This document shows, one piece after another, positions 18,335-24,778 of a stretch of 64,000 nt of DNA. The notes under the pieces were generated by a model. It worked only from the letters and a program-made list of their open reading frames with translations. It was not told where the DNA came from and did not search any database. The stretch comes from Synergistetes bacterium HGW-Synergistetes-1. GTDB taxonomy: Bacteria; Synergistota; Synergistia; Synergistales; Synergistaceae. The translations under genes and the position numbers were made by a program. The first letter of the stretch is position 1. Every line of letters starts with the position of its first letter. The stretch covers positions 124,001 to 188,000 of the forward strand of contig PGXO01000004.1 in the NCBI GenBank assembly GCA_002839185.1, read 5' to 3'.

Positions 18335-18363
18335 AATATAGCTATCAGTTATCAAATTAGCAA
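18335..18363 (-). promoter_or_regulatory. Repressor promoter (PRM-like)
   Basis: On the minus strand TTGCTA (18363-18358), a 17-base spacer and TATATT (18340-18335) form a good sigma-70 promoter. The spacer overlaps the 18339-18351 operator, and the -35 overlaps the 18358-18370 operator. The predicted start point is at or next to the repressor ATG. Confidence 0.6.
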
Positions 18364-18419
18364 ACAGCCAACAGAAATATATATAGCAATTGGCTATTGA
18401 CATATTTAGCGGATAGCTA
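18339..18419. promoter_or_regulatory. Four repressor operators, consensus TAGC-N5-GCTA
   Basis: Dyad 13-mers at 18339-18351 (TAGCtatcaGTTA), 18358-18370 (TAGCaaacaGCCA), 18384-18396 (TAGCaattgGCTA) and 18407-18419 (TAGCggataGCTA). The last two are perfect dyads. They fill the space between the two divergent regulator genes and overlap both promoters, which is the layout of a lambdoid oL/oR-type control region. Confidence 0.75.
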
Positions 18420-18425
18420 TATATT
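18397..18425 (+). promoter_or_regulatory. Early lytic promoter (PR-like)
   Basis: TTGACA (18397-18402), a 17-base spacer and TATATT (18420-18425). The 18407-18419 operator lies exactly in the spacer, so repressor binding should block RNA polymerase. Confidence 0.75.
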
Positions 18426-18448
18426 CATTTCGAAATGGAGGTGATGAA

Positions 18449-18703
18449 ATGGCATTTAACGGAAAACATATTGAGCAATGGCGCGAAAAAAATAAGCTAT
18501 CGCAAAAGGAATGCGCAGAGCTCTTAGGTATAACTCAAGCATATCTATCAGAGATAGAAGCAAATAAAAAAGTTCCTAGTGTATTACTGCTGGAAGCTAT
18601 GTCAGAAAAAACAGGAAAATCTGTTGAGCATTTTTTTATATCAAACCCTACACCACCCCCTGCGGGGTCGGAAGCTCTGCAGGGGGAGATGAAAACAGAT
18701 TAG
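18449..18703 (+). CDS. Cro-like XRE regulator, probably shortened by a frameshift
   Basis: 84 residues with an XRE helix-turn-helix (SQKECAELLGITQAYLSEIEANKKVPS) very like that of the CI protein in this switch, and a good ribosome site (GGAGGTGAT). It should bind the same TAGC-N5-GCTA operators. After residue 65 the frame runs through a C-run (18656-18660) into a short tail ending at 18703. The next frame stays open to 18924 and looks coding. The related gene at 21429-21824 is an undivided HTH plus C-terminal domain of 131 residues, so this gene probably lost or gained a base in the C-run, or uses frameshifting. Confidence 0.8.
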   Translation: MAFNGKHIEQWREKNKLSQKECAELLGITQAYLSEIEANKKVPSVLLLEAMSEKTGKSVEHFFISNPTPPPAGSEALQGEMKTD

Positions 18704-18924
18704 GTTCTGATCCAAAAGATTTTCTGCTCCGGGCTGTAGAGGTAATGGAGTCGGTCCGGGAAGCAAATGAACTGGTGGATGAGCCGCAGGAAATAGCACT
18801 GATCATAAAAGACTGCGCCGACGGTACCCCGGACGAAGATATCACCCAGCAGTGGATCGACAGGGTAAAGGAAAGCGTCAGAACATGCCGGGAACTGTTA
18901 GAGGCGGTTGGGGTTAAGGAATAA
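18655..18924 (+). pseudogene. Out-of-frame C-terminal domain of the cro-like gene
   Basis: The frame is open from before the C-run to TAA 18922-18924 and reads ...DPKDFLLRAVEVMESVREANELVDEPQEIALII...VKE. It is acidic and helical, with normal codon use, and has no good start of its own (ATG 18745 lacks a spaced ribosome site). The last codons and the following 20 bases resemble the end of 21429-21824, and a 25-bp box follows in both places. I read it as the detached C-terminus of the cro-like regulator. Confidence 0.6.
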
Positions 18925-18941
18925 GCATCAAAAAGTCCCAC

Positions 18942-18968
18942 GCACCATGACAATCGAATACCGGGCTT
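18942..18968 (+). repeat. 25-27 bp box, copy 1
   Basis: Core ATGACAATCGAATACCGGGC preceded by GCACC. It lies 17 bases after the end of the cro-like C-terminal frame and 8 bases from the stop codon of the leftward Abi-alpha-like gene. One of five copies. Confidence 0.9.
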
Positions 18969-18976
18969 GTTGCAAA

Positions 18977-19669
18977 TTAAGCAATACAAGCTTTTATAAA
19001 CTGCACTCCTAGAGGTGTTAGCTTAACAATATCAGTGCCTCCAGTTTGAACAGATTGCTTACCGTTCACAAAAACATTATTAGAAGGGAAAAATATGGTT
19101 ATACACTGCAGCCGCAACAAATTGTAAATTGATAAATCATAATCTGTTCCTAGCAAACACCTATTATCAAGATGATCGTTATTAAGATAATCGTTCTTCC
19201 GTAGTATTTCTTTTGTTATGGAAGCAGAATCTAGCCATTTTCCGTCCTCTAATATTTTTTTATGAAAATATTCAAGAATTTTTGCATCTTTGGGGTTTAA
19301 TCCTTTTATTATCTGAAAAAATGCAACTGATAAATCGGTAGGGTCAAAATTAGGATCGACGGCATTTGCCAGAAGTTTTGCCCAGAGTTCCTGCAATTCA
19401 GACTGATCTTCAACAGAAGCGCCCTCAAGGTAAAGAATCCCAAATTTAGTAGTGATATCTCTTAGCTGTTCTTTGCTGGTAATCCCGCGTTTCTTAAGAA
19501 ATTCAACTGCTTTTTGACCTACCGAGACTGCGTTCTCCATTTGCCACAGTTTTATCCATTCTCCGCCAATCATTACGGCACTTTGACCTACAGCACCGGC
19601 TACAGGGAGAAGGGATCCTCTTAGAAGATCTGTAAGAAGCTCCGGAGTGATAAGACTCATTAACGCCAC
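18977..19669 (-). CDS. Abi-alpha-like (DUF4393) abortive-infection family protein
   Basis: 230 residues. The N-terminal third has a hydrophobic helix (LLPVAGAVGQSAVMIGG). The central EDQSELQELWAKLLANAVDP matches the signature of the Abi-alpha/DUF4393 family, whose members occur in phages and defence loci. The C-terminal half looks like a winged-helix fold (ILEYFHKKIL...LTPLGVQFIKAC). It is the last gene of a leftward three-gene operon after the pentapeptide-repeat channel (41-base gap). Its stop is next to box copy 1. Function in exclusion of other phages is an inference. Confidence 0.75.
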   Translation of the reverse strand: MALMSLITPELLTDLLRGSLLPVAGAVGQSAVMIGGEWIKLWQMENAVSVGQKAVEFLKKRGITSKEQLRDITTKFGILYLEGASVEDQSELQELWAKLLANAVDPNFDPTDLSVAFFQIIKGLNPKDAKILEYFHKKILEDGKWLDSASITKEILRKNDYLNNDHLDNRCLLGTDYDLSIYNLLRLQCITIFFPSNNVFVNGKQSVQTGGTDIVKLTPLGVQFIKACIA

Positions 19670-19710
19670 CCTTTCTGAATTAGAATTTAAGTAGCTACTA
19701 CGTTTTGCGC

Positions 19711-21099
19711 TTATTCTTTTTTAATTTTCTGTTCAGGTGCCAGGGATTGGAAAAGTATGCCAAGACGTGTTACAAGAACTGCAAGTATGAAATAACCAAT
19801 CATCAAATTAAAGGTTACAAAGAACAGCGCGAAAAATGTTGCCCATGGTGCACTTTCTTGAATGGCAACGTTTATCCCTCCGAAACCTAAGGTCACCATT
19901 GTGGAAACAGCAAAACAGAAGGCAGACATGAAATTAAGCCACCAGTTACCGGTTATTTTGAGGTTAGACAGAACTGCCGGATCAGGATTTAAGTACGCTA
20001 TTGCTAAGTAGACGAGTGTAAAAGACAAACTTACAACGAGGAATGTTTTAGATATCCTGACGGTGTTACTTCCATAATCCGACAACCACCAGAAAAGACG
20101 TATCGGAAGTGTTTTAATCCTGCCCCAAAGTGACTTCTCTTGTTCTTTATAATAGTTATTCCATGCAATACGGCGGATGTTCGTTTTTAATGCAGCAAGA
20201 AGGGATGGCTCTACCTTTGCGGAATCTAGGCCAACCATGGTAAAGTTCGTTTTTTCATCTATAGTACAACATCTAATCATTGTTTCGCCATTTACAGTTG
20301 TGCCTGTGAAATTAGCTCCCTTAAGGTTAGTCTTTGTGTCTTTTATGTCTTTTAAGACCATCTCACCACACATAAATGTGCCTTTCAAAACAGCATCCTT
20401 TAAATTTGCGTTTTCAATGTTAACCATCCATAAAGTTGCATCTGTGAAATCAGTAAATTGAAGATTTGCATTCTGAAGATTGGTTTGCCACAAGTTTGCT
20501 TCTTTAAGATTTGCACCATCTAGGTTGGCGTTTTTTAAATTTGCGCCATTAAAACTTGTATCTTTAAGGTTTGCTTCACTTAGGTTTGCATTTTCTAAAA
20601 TAGCATCTCCAAACTTAGCGCCTTCAAGGTTTGCATATGCCAAAGTTGCATTTTTTAAGCTTGCACTTGACAGGCAAGCAGCTATTTCATCTTCTAAATC
20701 ACCATGTTTGAGCGAGGTGTTATTGGGATTTGTCTGCATATCAAGAGATGCTTTTCCAAGATTTGCCATGCGTAAATTGATATCATCAAGAATAGCATGT
20801 CCCAAATCAACCCCTTGTAAAAAGGCTTCTGTTAAATCAGCATTATTAAGATGCGCGTAAGGCATAAATGCCCCTTCTAAATGTGCTCGAATCATAACAG
20901 CATTATCTAAATTTATGTTTGTTAATGTAAATCCAGCTAGTGGGGCGTCACAAAGGTTAATTATTCTTTTGGGGTGTAATTTACGCCATTCGTTCCACTC
21001 TGAAATGTCTTCAGTTTCAGAACAGCGTTTGAGCATAGCAAACTGATCTGGGGCATATCTTATCTTTTCCGGAATAGCGTAACACTGTGTTTTTTCCAT
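19711..21099 (-). CDS. Pentapeptide-repeat protein with C-terminal two-TM ion channel
   Basis: 462 residues. Residues about 55-270 are pentapeptide repeats (A[N/D]LxxA: LKNANLDGANLKEANLWQ), forming a right-handed beta helix. Residues about 335-450 have two TM helices with an ion-channel pore between them: WWLNFMSAFCFAVST MVTLGFGG, where TLGFGG replaces the K+ filter TVGYG. A cytosolic sensor joined to a membrane pore fits a regulated channel. It begins 4 bases after the XRE repressor gene, with which it must be cotranscribed, and precedes the Abi-alpha-like gene. Position in the immunity region suggests superinfection exclusion or membrane-depolarising defence (inference). Confidence 0.85.
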   Translation of the reverse strand: MEKTQCYAIPEKIRYAPDQFAMLKRCSETEDISEWNEWRKLHPKRIINLCDAPLAGFTLTNINLDNAVMIRAHLEGAFMPYAHLNNADLTEAFLQGVDLGHAILDDINLRMANLGKASLDMQTNPNNTSLKHGDLEDEIAACLSSASLKNATLAYANLEGAKFGDAILENANLSEANLKDTSFNGANLKNANLDGANLKEANLWQTNLQNANLQFTDFTDATLWMVNIENANLKDAVLKGTFMCGEMVLKDIKDTKTNLKGANFTGTTVNGETMIRCCTIDEKTNFTMVGLDSAKVEPSLLAALKTNIRRIAWNNYYKEQEKSLWGRIKTLPIRLFWWLSDYGSNTVRISKTFLVVSLSFTLVYLAIAYLNPDPAVLSNLKITGNWWLNFMSAFCFAVSTMVTLGFGGINVAIQESAPWATFFALFFVTFNLMIGYFILAVLVTRLGILFQSLAPEQKIKKE

Positions 21100-21103
21100 T
21101 TTT

Positions 21104-21334
21104 TTATCCCCGTTTGGGATCGTCAGAACGTCCTACAAGATAATCCAGCGATACATCAAAGAAGTCGGCAAGGGCAACTGCTTTTTCAAGAGTAGTTGTT
21201 CTGGTTTCTCTTTCTATGTCGCAAATGAAAGCCTTAGAAGTTGCACCGACTGCAATGGCAAGTTCGCTTTGAGATATTCCTTTTTGGTTTCTTAGAAAGC
21301 GAACCCGGGACGAAAAAAGTTTTTTATCAAACAA
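21104..21334 (-). CDS. Second phage-type repressor (XRE HTH)
   Basis: About 76 residues from TTG 21334, with AAGGGGGG seven bases upstream; the longer frame to 21454 crosses the operators. One XRE domain (SQSELAIAVGATSKAFICDIERETRTTTLEKAVALADFFDVSLDYLVGR), with no peptidase domain. It heads the operon repressor, channel, Abi-alpha and is divergent from the 21429-21824 regulator, with operators between. It is therefore a complete second switch, independent of the CI switch 3 kb away, since its operator sequence is different. Confidence 0.85.
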   Translation of the reverse strand: MFDKKLFSSRVRFLRNQKGISQSELAIAVGATSKAFICDIERETRTTTLEKAVALADFFDVSLDYLVGRSDDPKRG

Positions 21335-21347
21335 AATATAACCCCCC

Positions 21348-21403
21348 TTGACAGTACGCATAAAGCGAACTAAGATATTAAACATAGTACGCAATATGCG
21401 TAC
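21348..21403. promoter_or_regulatory. Second switch: operators GTACGC-N5-GCGTAC and rightward promoter
   Basis: Two dyads: 21354-21370 (GTACGCataaaGCGAAC) and 21387-21403 (GTACGCaatatGCGTAC, perfect). The rightward promoter TTGACA (21348-21353), 17 bases, TAAGAT (21371-21376) has the first operator exactly as its spacer. Binding by the 21104-21334 product would shut the promoter of 21429-21824. Confidence 0.75.
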
Positions 21404-21428
21404 CAAGGTAAAAGGAGAGGAGCGATTA

Positions 21429-21824
21429 ATGAAGCAAACTTTAAACATTCGCAAGTTACGTCAATCAAAGGGCTGGACGCTTCAATATGTCGGTGATGCA
21501 GTAGGACTCAATAAAACAGCAGTCTACGACATAGAGACAGGACGCAGAAAACCTTCATATGACGTTCTTGTAAAACTTGAAACCCTATTCAAAAAAAAGC
21601 ATGACTGCCTGTTAGCGCAGGCAGAAGAAACAACACAAGGGAATTATAACAGTTCGGGACAAAACGGAGTAGCCGAAGCAAAGGAGCTTAACGAAGCGGC
21701 GCAGGATTTCATGATCGATGTTGAAACAATCCTTGATATCGGAGAAGACGGACGCCTTGACTGCCCCGAAAGGAGGGCCAAAGCGGAACGTATCAGAAAA
21801 GCACTCGAGGCGGTGCTGGAATAA
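21429..21824 (+). CDS. XRE regulator with acidic C-terminal domain (cro position of the second switch)
   Basis: 131 residues from ATG 21429 (GGAGAGGAG upstream). N-terminal XRE helix-turn-helix (SKGWTLQYVGDAVGLNKTAVYDIETGRRKPS). The C-terminal about 60 residues are acidic and helical (ELNEAAQDFMIDVETILDIGEDGRL...RKALEAVLE), like the detached frame at 18655-18924. It stops 16 bases before box copy 2, mirroring the gene/box order at 18449-18968. Probably a lytic-direction regulator acting against the second repressor. Confidence 0.8.
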   Translation: MKQTLNIRKLRQSKGWTLQYVGDAVGLNKTAVYDIETGRRKPSYDVLVKLETLFKKKHDCLLAQAEETTQGNYNSSGQNGVAEAKELNEAAQDFMIDVETILDIGEDGRLDCPERRAKAERIRKALEAVLE

Positions 21825-21840
21825 GAATCAAAGCACCGCC

Positions 21841-21866
21841 GCACCATGACAACCGAATACCGGGCT
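21841..21866 (+). repeat. 25-27 bp box, copy 2
   Basis: GCACC plus ATGACAACCGAATACCGGGC, one base different from copy 1. It lies 25 bases before the GTG start of the 21892 frame and 16 bases after the end of 21429-21824. Confidence 0.9.
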
Positions 21867-21891
21867 AAATTATTTTAAGGAGTTGATTATT

Positions 21892-22158
21892 GTGTCATTC
21901 CTTCATCTGATTGAAAAAATAAAAGAAACAGAGTCAGTGGACGAAGCAAATCGCATGCTTTCTGATGGTTGGTCAGTTATTCAGATTTATTCTCCTGAGC
22001 CATCCCGCCGAATTCTCGTATTAGGTCTGCCTCGTAAGCTATTTCCTCAGGGGTTCTGTGATCGACCTCATGGAACTCTGGAACACCGGCAGGTCGGCCA
22101 AGGTAATAGTCGACGCTCTGATGGTCCCAGAGATGCGGTGATGGATCAAAACATATAA
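21892..22158 (+). pseudogene. Truncated small gene, N-terminal part related to 21977-22297
   Basis: GTG 21892 follows AAGGAG by nine bases. The first about 35 codons look real (FLHLIEKIKETESVDEANRMLSDGWSVIQIYS) and share the VN..L..GW.IL.I pattern with the opposite-strand gene 21977-22297. After that the frame only reads the complement of that gene. I interpret it as a gene fragment cut off when the opposing unit was inserted or inverted. Confidence 0.5.
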
Positions 22159-22297
22159 CGCATATTTTTAATATTTTCCATCCCTGGTCCAAGTGGTCGT
22201 TTACCTCTTGCTCCTGTAAGCCAGAAAACCCATGAATCATCTTAACTTCCACGATGCTATGAAGAAGTTTATCGTCGCATTCCGCAATATCAGCCAT
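21977..22297 (-). CDS. Small phage protein with a GW motif (DUF1737-like)
   Basis: 106 residues. The start ATG 22297 has GCAGAGGTG upstream and lies 16 bases after box copy 3, read in the same direction. Central EVNDHLDQGWKILKI resembles the short VN..L..GW domain found in small phage and plasmid proteins. The C-terminus (HRTPEEIAYEADLIREF) is a charged helix. Function unknown. The related truncated frame on the other strand begins after box copy 2. Confidence 0.65.
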   Translation of the reverse strand: MADIAECDDKLLHSIVEVKMIHGFSGLQEQEVNDHLDQGWKILKICVICFDPSPHLWDHQSVDYYLGRPAGVPEFHEVDHRTPEEIAYEADLIREFGGMAQENKSE

Positions 22298-22313
22298 TTG
22301 TCACCTCTGCAAT

Positions 22314-22339
22314 AGCCCGGTATTCGACTGTCATGGTGC
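22314..22339 (-). repeat. 25-27 bp box, copy 3 (inverted)
   Basis: Read on the minus strand: GCACC plus ATGACAGTCGAATACCGGGC. It precedes the leftward gene 21977-22297 by 16 bases. Confidence 0.9.
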
Positions 22340-22376
22340 AAAACAATCATAACACCAAGAGGATGGGGGTGAAGAA

Positions 22377-22538
22377 ATGCCTGACGGAACAATGACATCT
22401 GATGAAAGAGAGCAGCTTAAAGACAACATGTTGAAGTTTGTTAATCGCCAGCTTGATCCGAAGTGTCCGGCAGACAAAGACCCGGAAGTAATGAGGATAC
22501 TCCCGAGTCTCATTGAAACGCTTACCAGAGGAATATGA
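22377..22538 (+). CDS. Small phage protein, 53 residues
   Basis: ATG 22377 is preceded by GGGGGTGAAG at good spacing. The product begins MPDGTMTSDEREQLKDNML and has one Cys and a charged helical make-up (DPEVMRILPSLIETLTRGI). It fills the interval between box copies 3 and 4. Unknown function; supported by ribosome site and codon use only. Confidence 0.6.
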   Translation: MPDGTMTSDEREQLKDNMLKFVNRQLDPKCPADKDPEVMRILPSLIETLTRGI

Positions 22539-22564
22539 ATTAGTCATAACACCTGATTAACACC

Positions 22565-22591
22565 GCACCATGACAATCGAATACCGGGCTT
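22565..22591 (+). repeat. 25-27 bp box, copy 4
   Basis: Identical to copy 1 over its 27 bases (GCACC plus ATGACAATCGAATACCGGGC plus TT). It precedes the start of the 22616 membrane-protein gene by 24 bases. Confidence 0.9.
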
Positions 22592-22615
22592 GAAAAAACA
22601 AGAGGAGGTATGTGT

Positions 22616-22822
22616 ATGTTGACTCTTGGTGCCGAATCAATGACTGCAGAATATTTCGCCTGGGCAAGAGGTTATTTCTGGCTTGCTATGGGATTGGGAG
22701 TCTGCTATTTGATTACCAAAAAAGATGTTGTATTTTTAATGTTTGAAGGAATAATGATCCTTTCATTTGTCTTCCGTTATATCGGCAGACTTTGCCTCTA
22801 TGTCTTTACTGGCGACGTTTGA
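22616..22822 (+). CDS. Small two-TM membrane protein
   Basis: 68 residues from ATG 22616, seven bases after AGGAGG; the ATG at 22610 is too close to that site. Two hydrophobic helices (YFWLAMGLGVCYLITK and VVFLMFEGIMILSFVFRYIG). It lies in the cassette between boxes 4 and 5 and is convergent with the repeat-protein gene, with a 60-base overlap of coding ends. Small membrane proteins here may act in superinfection exclusion (inference from position). Confidence 0.65.
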   Translation: MLTLGAESMTAEYFAWARGYFWLAMGLGVCYLITKKDVVFLMFEGIMILSFVFRYIGRLCLYVFTGDV

Positions 22823-23729
22823 TATGGGGGGTGTAAGTACATCGTTTCCTATTATTATTGGGGCTTCGTAATAGTAACGATAACGATCTCCCATAAAATA
22901 GGTGATAGCAGGAGCTTGTTCATTAAATAATGGAAGGGCTTGAGGTTCACACCACGGGAAAATAGCAGATGGCCCCTTATAAACAAACCCTATAATGTGT
23001 CCCCAAATTATCAGTTTTCCCGCAAAAGTTGTTACATCATTAAAAATTTTTACTAGAGGTATGCTTTTAATTTTATCAAAATGTTTTTGAACAGCAGATA
23101 GTATAGTTCTGTCTAGCGAAGCTTCGGTCCTTTTGTCTGTGAGATAGTCTAATGCGATATTTCCGTCATCGTCGCCCATTTTAAGAATGGCTTGAGTTTG
23201 GATTTTTCGTTCTTTAAAGGCGAGTGAAGATGATATTTCGTTTCCAATTTTTTCAAAAACCAGTTCGTTATTGAGAATAGCTTCATTGACTTCAGTTACC
23301 CCATCGAGGGAATAATTTTTGATTTCAGGAAATTCTATCGTGCTATTTTTATAAATAAGACGGTCATAGACGGACATTGATTTACTAAGTGCTTCTATTG
23401 CAGATTTATATCCAGACATATCAGAAAGGCTATATATTGATTCACGAAGCGCATCTGCTACAGATTTATAGCCTGACATGTCGGGATAGACGGACATGGA
23501 TTTACTAAGTGCTTCTACTGCAGATTTATATCCAGACATATCAGAAAGGCTATATATTGATTCACGAAGCGCATCTGCTACAATAACCTGACATGTCAGG
23601 ATAGACGGATATGGATTTACTAAGTGTTTCTACTGCAGATTTATATCCAGACATATCAGAAAGGTTATACATTGATTTACGAAGTGATTCTGATTTATTC
23701 AAAATTATCTTTAAATCATCATTATCCAC
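22763..23729 (-). pseudogene. Repeat protein gene with a 5-base deletion in the repeat region
   Basis: GTG 23729 has TAGGAGTG upstream. The N-terminal part is built of about 20-residue repeats of two alternating types: DMSGYKSAVEALSKSMSVYP and DMSGYKSVADALRESIYSLS. The C-terminal about 150 residues (FDKIKSIPLVKIFNDVTTFAGKLIIWGHIIGF...) are non-repetitive, with a hydrophobic segment. Compared with the next repeat (near 23463), five bases are missing after 23582, which shifts the frame and stops translation. The downstream frame is open from an ATG at 23539. Restoring the five bases gives one continuous protein of about 323 residues. It lies downstream of inverted box copy 5. Function unknown. 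Confidence 0.75.
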
Positions 23730-23786
23730 TCAAATCACTCCTAAATACAGTATAGAATATTATGTTATTAACTCAGTAAATATATC

Positions 23787-23811
23787 GCCCGGTATCCGAC
23801 TGTCATGGTGC
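23787..23811 (-). repeat. 25-27 bp box, copy 5 (inverted)
   Basis: Read on the minus strand: GCACC plus ATGACAGTCGGATACCGGGC. On the plus strand GCCCGG ... CCGGGC at 23787-23816 can pair and is followed by ATTTTTATAT, so this copy may double as a weak terminator. It precedes the leftward repeat-protein gene by 57 bases. Confidence 0.85.
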
Positions 23812-23864
23812 CGGGCATTTTTATATTCTGAAACGATTATATCAGCAAGGAAGGAGGAATAAAC

Positions 23865-24137
23865 ATGCAGCCATTTACGGGACAGTTTGTGATGATGCCT
23901 AAAGAAGAGTATCAGGCGATTGTTGATATGACCAACAAAGTAGACAAGATCCTGAAAGAGATCACTTCAAAAACTTTTTCGCATCCCTTTACAGAAGACA
24001 ACCCCTGGCTTACCGCGCCCCAGTTCTGCAATAAGTATTCCATAGGGAGATCGACCCTTGTGCGTAAGGTAAAGGAAGGGAAGGTTGAAATCCTGGATCA
24101 GGAAGAACACATCAAAAAATACAGGCGGGTGATTTAA
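23865..24137 (+). CDS. Small DNA-binding protein, excisionase/MerR-like
   Basis: 90 residues with AAGGAGGAAT upstream. The C-terminal half (WLTAPQFCNKYSIGRSTLVRKVKEGKVEILDQEEHIKKYRRV) has the helix-turn-helix pattern of excisionase/AlpA-like proteins: T-x-x-x-F/C-x-x-x-x-I-x-R-S-T-L. It could be the excision factor or an early regulator. It is first of a run of tightly packed small early genes. Confidence 0.65.
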   Translation: MQPFTGQFVMMPKEEYQAIVDMTNKVDKILKEITSKTFSHPFTEDNPWLTAPQFCNKYSIGRSTLVRKVKEGKVEILDQEEHIKKYRRVI

Positions 24138-24263
24138 GTGCAGCACTTTGTCTACGTCATCTTTGTAATAGCCGCGCTGATCCTGATGATCTGTATGTCC
24201 AACTGGGGAGTGCGGAGGGACAGAAAACAGTACAAGGAATACCGGAACGGGAGGATCGAGTAA
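24138..24263 (+). CDS. Small single-TM protein, 41 residues
   Basis: GTG 24138 begins directly after the previous stop codon. The product starts MQHFVYVIFVIAALILMICMSNW, a TM helix, followed by a basic tail (RRDRKQYKEYRNGR). Its stop overlaps the next start (TAATG). Unknown function; supported by coupling to its neighbours. Confidence 0.55.
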   Translation: MQHFVYVIFVIAALILMICMSNWGVRRDRKQYKEYRNGRIE

Positions 24264-24439
24264 TGGAAGAGCTGGCATGCAGTGGCTTTATGCAAAGTTT
24301 TTACGGCGATATGGACTCATGGCTTCTTGTTTCGCTTTTGCTTCTTGCTGCGGGGATCTACAGAGAACTGGTAGTTCTGCCGGCACGGAGAGCGGAGTAT
24401 GAACGAGATACAGTTCGCAGTCATCGCCTTCATAGTTGA
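24263..24439 (+). CDS. Small single-TM protein, 58 residues
   Basis: ATG 24263 overlaps the preceding stop. There is a hydrophobic segment in the middle (WLLVSLLLLAAGIY), followed by a basic, charged tail (LPARRAEYERDTVRSHRLHS). No family recognised. Translation is probably coupled. Confidence 0.5.
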   Translation: MEELACSGFMQSFYGDMDSWLLVSLLLLAAGIYRELVVLPARRAEYERDTVRSHRLHS

Positions 24440-24470
24440 ATTTTTGTGGATATGGTTTGTAGAGATATGA
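24399..24470 (+). CDS. Possible 23-residue membrane peptide
   Basis: ATG 24399 follows GAGCGGAGT and overlaps the end of the previous gene in another frame. The product MNEIQFAVIAFIVEFLWIWF... is almost entirely one TM helix. The support is weak, because the length is very short. Confidence 0.3.
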   Translation: MNEIQFAVIAFIVEFLWIWFVEI

Positions 24471-24483
24471 GACAGAAAGGATA

Positions 24484-24774
24484 GTGGCAATGAGCATCGA
24501 ACTTCAAACATTCCGGCGCACCAGGATCAAAATTCAGGCAGTGAAATACGAAGGTCCGAAGATGGATTACGAACTGAGCCTGAAATTCAAGAATGATTTT
24601 TGCTTTGCATATGACTACATGCAGGACCGTTACCTTACCACGGAGCGCAGAGGTCTAAAGAATCCCCATACAGGGGACTGGCTTATTTTTGACGATCAGG
24701 CGAGGAATCTTATAGATGTAATGCCGGATGATATTTTTCAAAAAACTTATGAAACGGCGAAAGGAGGGATCTAA
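24484..24774 (+). CDS. Phage protein with a PGDW/GDWLI-type motif
   Basis: 96 residues from GTG 24484, with ATG 24490 as an alternative; AAAGG is upstream. NPHTGDWLIFDDQARNLIDVMPDDIFQKTYE has the GDWLI...D.F...Y layout common in small phage early proteins (often annotated PGDYG). The first part, VKYEGPKMDYEL, fits as well. Function not known. Confidence 0.65.
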   Translation: MAMSIELQTFRRTRIKIQAVKYEGPKMDYELSLKFKNDFCFAYDYMQDRYLTTERRGLKNPHTGDWLIFDDQARNLIDVMPDDIFQKTYETAKGGI

Positions 24775-24778
24775 AAGA

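Noticed and set aside
18329-18403. Longer N-terminus for the CI repressor
   Set aside because: It would run through the promoter and operator 18339-18351, and its first residues are not HTH-like.
21104-21454. Longer frame for the second repressor
   Set aside because: It crosses both operators and the rightward promoter; TTG 21334 has a well-spaced ribosome site.
23400-23700. Regular repeats as a CRISPR array
   Set aside because: The repeat units are about 60 bp and tandem without unique spacers, and they encode in-frame protein repeats.
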